In this document: positions 61,458 to 64,000 of the stretch, piece by piece | How the letters are laid out: every line of letters begins with the position of its first letter | How positions within the stretch are numbered: the stretch's first letter is position 1 | Notes under the pieces: generated by a model | The model's database searches: none | Told to the model about the DNA's origin: nothing | Seen by the model: only the letters and a program-made list of their open reading frames with translations | DNA from: Acetomicrobium hydrogeniformans | GTDB taxonomy: Bacteria; Synergistota; Synergistia; Synergistales; JAFGMB01 | Reading direction: 5' to 3' | Assembly (NCBI GenBank): GCA_016841745.1 | Contig: JAENYO010000006.1 | Coordinates: forward strand, 117,008-181,007 | Length of the DNA stretch: 64,000 bases | Translations under genes and position numbers: made by a program

Positions 61458-62318
61458 TCACCAACCAGGAAGAGAACACCTTTGGAAAAGGTTTGATTTT
61501 TTCATTTCCGATCTTATTCCAAACCTGGTAAGAACAAAATCATACCTGGTAGGATCATTGGGAACGATCTTTTTAAAGGCATCCGTAATCTCAATTGCTG
61601 CCTTGAGATTCGCCTGTTTACGCTCAGTCATCCCAAATGAAGTTGCTATGCTGAAAATATGAGTATCTACAGGCATTACAAGTTGTTCCGGTCTGATCTT
61701 TGTCCACCCGCCAGGATCTACTTCATCCTTTCTTGTCATCCACTTCAGAAATAAAAAATGCCTTTTGCATGCACTTCCAAGAACCGGTCTTGAAAGAAGG
61801 CTGGAGCGATCCTGTCCGCTTTTATTTGCAATGCATGAAATTACCGAATCCAAAGAGGATATGATGTTTCCGGTTTCATCCATATTAGAAAATAGACAGT
61901 TTTCAATGCTTCCGTATTCCTCAAGAAGTCCCCTGATACCCATGAGAAGATGACATATTTCATCACCTGTGGTAAAACGATGTTTGAATCCACCATACAT
62001 GGATTTCAGATCTTCCATTTGCGCATCCATAACATAACTGAAGGGAGAAGCCCCCATGGGTTCAAGAACCCTTGAAACACTTTTAAGGATCTGCTGAACC
62101 CTTCCATATGCAAGAGCGGAAGCTATGAACCCTACTATCTCCCGGTCCAGGATAGATTCGTAACTATATAGGAACTCCAGAGGATCAGGATGTACAAATT
62201 CCCTCTTGTTATACTCGTCATATATTTTCTCAAATATGGGGTAAAATTCACCAAAGCAAAAATTGTGATCCAAATCTCCATACTCCTTTTGGCCATTTGA
62301 AAGTTGTTTCAAGATCAA
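61458..62318 (-). CDS. TIGR02757/DUF2400 family protein
   Basis: A 286-aa cytosolic protein of an uncharacterised, widely conserved family. Diagnostic stretches are DPLEFLYSYESILDREIVGFIASALAYGRVQQIL, FKHRFTTGDEICHLL, CKRHFLFLKWMTRKDEVDPGGW and MPVDTHIFSIATSFGMTERKQANLKAAIEITDAFKKIVPNDPTRYDFVLTRFGI. The PVDTH and helix pattern resemble HhH-GPD glycosylases, but the catalytic lysine loop is missing. It ends about 6 bases before the flavin reductase stop. Function unknown. Confidence 0.85.
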   Translation of the reverse strand: MILKQLSNGQKEYGDLDHNFCFGEFYPIFEKIYDEYNKREFVHPDPLEFLYSYESILDREIVGFIASALAYGRVQQILKSVSRVLEPMGASPFSYVMDAQMEDLKSMYGGFKHRFTTGDEICHLLMGIRGLLEEYGSIENCLFSNMDETGNIISSLDSVISCIANKSGQDRSSLLSRPVLGSACKRHFLFLKWMTRKDEVDPGGWTKIRPEQLVMPVDTHIFSIATSFGMTERKQANLKAAIEITDAFKKIVPNDPTRYDFVLTRFGIRSEMKKSNLFQRCSLPGW

Positions 62319-62324
62319 GTAAAA

Positions 62325-62849
62325 TCAATCATTAAAAATGCTTGTGGGAGCATTCATTGGGGATTTACCTTTCTTAAGTTCATGATAAGCTTTATATGTA
62401 AGGGGAACACCATCTTTAAGTTTCTCCGCATTGGTAACCCTTCCAATAAAGATCCTGTGGGTGTATGCCGGTACGATAGAGAACACTTCTGCACATACAA
62501 TGGAAAGTGTATGCTGAGTAACAATCGGCAGGCAGCCTCCATGAACCTTGAATTCACATTTCGCGAACTTGTCTATATCTCTGCCGCAATGAAACCCAAA
62601 AATACCGATGAAAGGAAGGGGAACGTTTTCATCAAGGATGGATATAGAAAAAGTTCTGCTCTTTTCGAGCAATTCTGTCGTGTAATTATCCTTATGTAGA
62701 GCGATGGCAATACTGATATCAGGATCGCCGGATACCTGCATGGCAGTATTAATCACCTGGCCATTGAATTTACTTTGATAACCTGTACTTACAATATAGA
62801 CCCCACTGGAAATAAAGTAGAGAGCCTGCCTGTCAATGGATACTGTCAT
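62325..62849 (-). CDS. Flavin reductase-like (FMN-binding split-barrel) protein
   Basis: A 174-aa protein with the FMN split-barrel fold. IDRQALYFISSGVYIVSTGYQSKFNGQVINTAMQVSG (residues 5-41), DISIAIALHKDNYTTELLEKSRTFSISIL and HRIFIGRVTNAEKL are the family strands. It may reduce FMN or act as a flavoprotein for oxygen scavenging, as expected next to ferritin and desulfoferrodoxin. ATG at 62849 is chosen because AAAGGAG lies upstream; an earlier ATG at 62867 lacks one. Confidence 0.87.
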   Translation of the reverse strand: MTVSIDRQALYFISSGVYIVSTGYQSKFNGQVINTAMQVSGDPDISIAIALHKDNYTTELLEKSRTFSISILDENVPLPFIGIFGFHCGRDIDKFAKCEFKVHGGCLPIVTQHTLSIVCAEVFSIVPAYTHRIFIGRVTNAEKLKDGVPLTYKAYHELKKGKSPMNAPTSIFND

Positions 62850-62907
62850 GGAATACACTCCTTTCAAAGGAAAAGGTTAAATCATTTTCTGATTGGCCAT
62901 TATAAAG

Positions 62908-62940
62908 GGAAGGGGCTTCACTCAACAGAGTAAGCCCCTA
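62908..62940 (-). terminator. Terminator of the ferritin/desulfoferrodoxin operon
   Basis: AGGGGCTTAC-TC faces GAGTGAAGCCCCT around AACA, between the ferritin stop and the flavin reductase start. Confidence 0.65.
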
Positions 62941-62978
62941 GTATTTTACTTTAAATCAGGGAAAGAGTCATAACCTTC

Positions 62979-63488
62979 TTATTCCTCTTCAGAAGAGACG
63001 GCACCTCGACCACCAAGCTCCTTGTCAAGCATGTAAATACCGTGTTTTGCATCCCCGATCATTTCCATCTTGCTTACGATCTCACTGACATTCGCCTCTT
63101 CCTCAACCTGCTCGGTAACAAACCACTGGAGCATTATCCCGGTGGCATGGTCCTTTTCCTTAATGGCAAGATCAGCCAGGTCATTTATCCTGCCGGTAAT
63201 GTACTGTTCATGCTCATAACTTGCCTTAAAAACCTCTATGGGTGAACTCCAATCAAAAGCCGGTTCTTCGATTGCCATAAGCCTTACCCTGCCGCCTCTT
63301 TCGATAATGTAATCATAGAATTTAAGGGCATGAGTCATCTCTTCCTGAGCCTGTACATTCATCCATGCGGCCATACCTGTAAGGTTAATATCTGAAAAAT
63401 ATGCACTCATAGACTTGTAAAGATAAGCTGAAAACATTTCTGCATTGATCTGGCTGTTTATTGCCTCTTCGATTTTTTTGTTGATCAT
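62979..63488 (-). CDS. Ferritin (non-heme iron storage)
   Basis: A 169-aa ferritin that oxidises and stores iron in a 24-mer shell. The ferroxidase ligands Glu17 (INAEMFSAYLY), Glu49-Glu50 and His53 (AQEEMTHALKFYDYI) and Glu94/Gln127-type residues in helices B and D are present. Lacks a heme-binding Met. It follows the desulfoferrodoxin gene by six bases, as in many anaerobe oxygen-stress operons, so it limits free iron during superoxide exposure. Confidence 0.94.
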   Translation of the reverse strand: MINKKIEEAINSQINAEMFSAYLYKSMSAYFSDINLTGMAAWMNVQAQEEMTHALKFYDYIIERGGRVRLMAIEEPAFDWSSPIEVFKASYEHEQYITGRINDLADLAIKEKDHATGIMLQWFVTEQVEEEANVSEIVSKMEMIGDAKHGIYMLDKELGGRGAVSSEEE

Positions 63489-63494
63489 TTACAT

Positions 63495-63854
63495 CTACCC
63501 CTTCCATAATCCGTGTACATTACAATACTCTCTTGCCATTTCGGGTTTAAACTCCTCAAATAATGCTTCTGGTTCCAGACCGGGTTTAAGAAATTTCCTG
63601 TAAATCCTGTCTCCTGAAATTATTTCAATCCATTCAATAAAATGGTTATCTGTCATAGGATGAGGCACGCTGCCGACCTTAACTTTGTTACCCTCTGCTA
63701 CAGGAACGTGTTTTTCAATAGCGGAATCAGCAGTCTGTTCCTCAAGAAGTTTCATAGGCTGTCCACAACATACAAGATCACCAGGACCCTTATGCAACAC
63801 TTCTACAACATTGCCGCAAAGCTCACATTTGTAAACTTCCAGACGCTCAGTCAT
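63495..63854 (-). CDS. dfx: Desulfoferrodoxin (superoxide reductase)
   Basis: A 119-aa two-centre iron protein that reduces superoxide to peroxide without making oxygen. Centre I (desulforedoxin-like) uses Cys10, Cys13, Cys29 and Cys30. Centre II uses His49 (EKHVP), His65 (SVPHPM), His71 (NHFIEW), Cys111 and His114 (CNVHGLW), with Glu47 and Lys48 flanking the active site. First gene of the operon with ferritin. AT-rich upstream sequence (63880-63960) holds its promoter; no clear PerR box is seen. Confidence 0.95.
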   Translation of the reverse strand: MTERLEVYKCELCGNVVEVLHKGPGDLVCCGQPMKLLEEQTADSAIEKHVPVAEGNKVKVGSVPHPMTDNHFIEWIEIISGDRIYRKFLKPGLEPEALFEEFKPEMAREYCNVHGLWKG

Positions 63855-64000
63855 TTATTACCCTCCTTTTCAGCAATTCTTTTGGGTTAAGAATCTACCG
63901 ATCACATCTGATATTTTACCACGTTGCTGTATCTCCGTGTAGTGTTCATCTTTGTATATAAATTATATAGCCTCTGGGGGTATATCTGTCAAGCCTTATA

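Overview
The window most likely comes from a member of the phylum Synergistota: an anaerobic, double-membraned bacterium of moderate GC. The best evidence is five secreted proteins ending in the same kind of C-terminal tail (Gly/Asp-Gly-Cys-Ser/Asn, a hydrophobic stretch, then Arg/Gly-Lys-Met-Lys). This matches the Synergist-CTERM sorting signal. Desulfoferrodoxin, ferritin, a lipid A type acyltransferase, tungstate/molybdate uptake and the Mrp/NifX-like iron-sulfur genes fit that lifestyle. No genus is assigned.

Region 1 (1-19.1 kb) is accessory. It starts with a cut-off family 2 glycosyltransferase and an IS3 transposase fossil. Then come five same-strand paralogues (A-E) of secreted beta-helix proteins, with an unrelated permease inside the array. 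A conserved intergenic repeat of about 265-295 bp lies at each junction. Its terminator-like hairpin sits just past the 3' end of each gene, including the permease and a tRNA-Leu(CAA) at the far end. The last repeat copy is split by a 4.1-kb segment (14810-18931) bounded by a 12-bp direct repeat. That segment carries two tyrosine recombinases, a DUF6765 protein and an iron-sulfur HhH-GPD DNA glycosylase, and it reads as an integrated element that used the repeat as its target.

Region 2 (19.2-37 kb) is mostly housekeeping: a PaaI-type thioesterase, a PduO-type cobalamin adenosyltransferase, a GntR regulator, RarA with a HAD protein, 6S RNA, a SYLF protein, YchF and a DUF4139 protein. An iron block follows (Fur, a NifX-like protein, Mrp) with Fur-type operators in front of the NifX-like gene and mrp; a third lies before the permease in region 1. 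Then come an orphan 63-aa gene, a LacI regulator, an L,D-transpeptidase and a nucleoside kinase.

Region 3 (37-50 kb) is rich in transport: a glycine betaine ABC system (proX-proV-proW order of transcription), a tungstate/molybdate ABC system behind a structured leader RNA, an AEC transporter and an amino-acid ABC pair without a binding protein. Regulators, a phosphomannomutase, an MBL hydrolase and a self-contained gene for a 40-aa acidic peptide lie between them.

Region 4 (50-64 kb) holds an envelope/translation group (acyltransferase, TyrRS, a membrane-anchored unknown), a beta-CASP hydrolase, a NarL-type two-component system, a dCMP deaminase, a UMF1-type transporter with a polysaccharide deacetylase, a TIGR02757 protein, a flavin reductase-like protein, and a ferritin/superoxide reductase pair for iron and oxygen stress.
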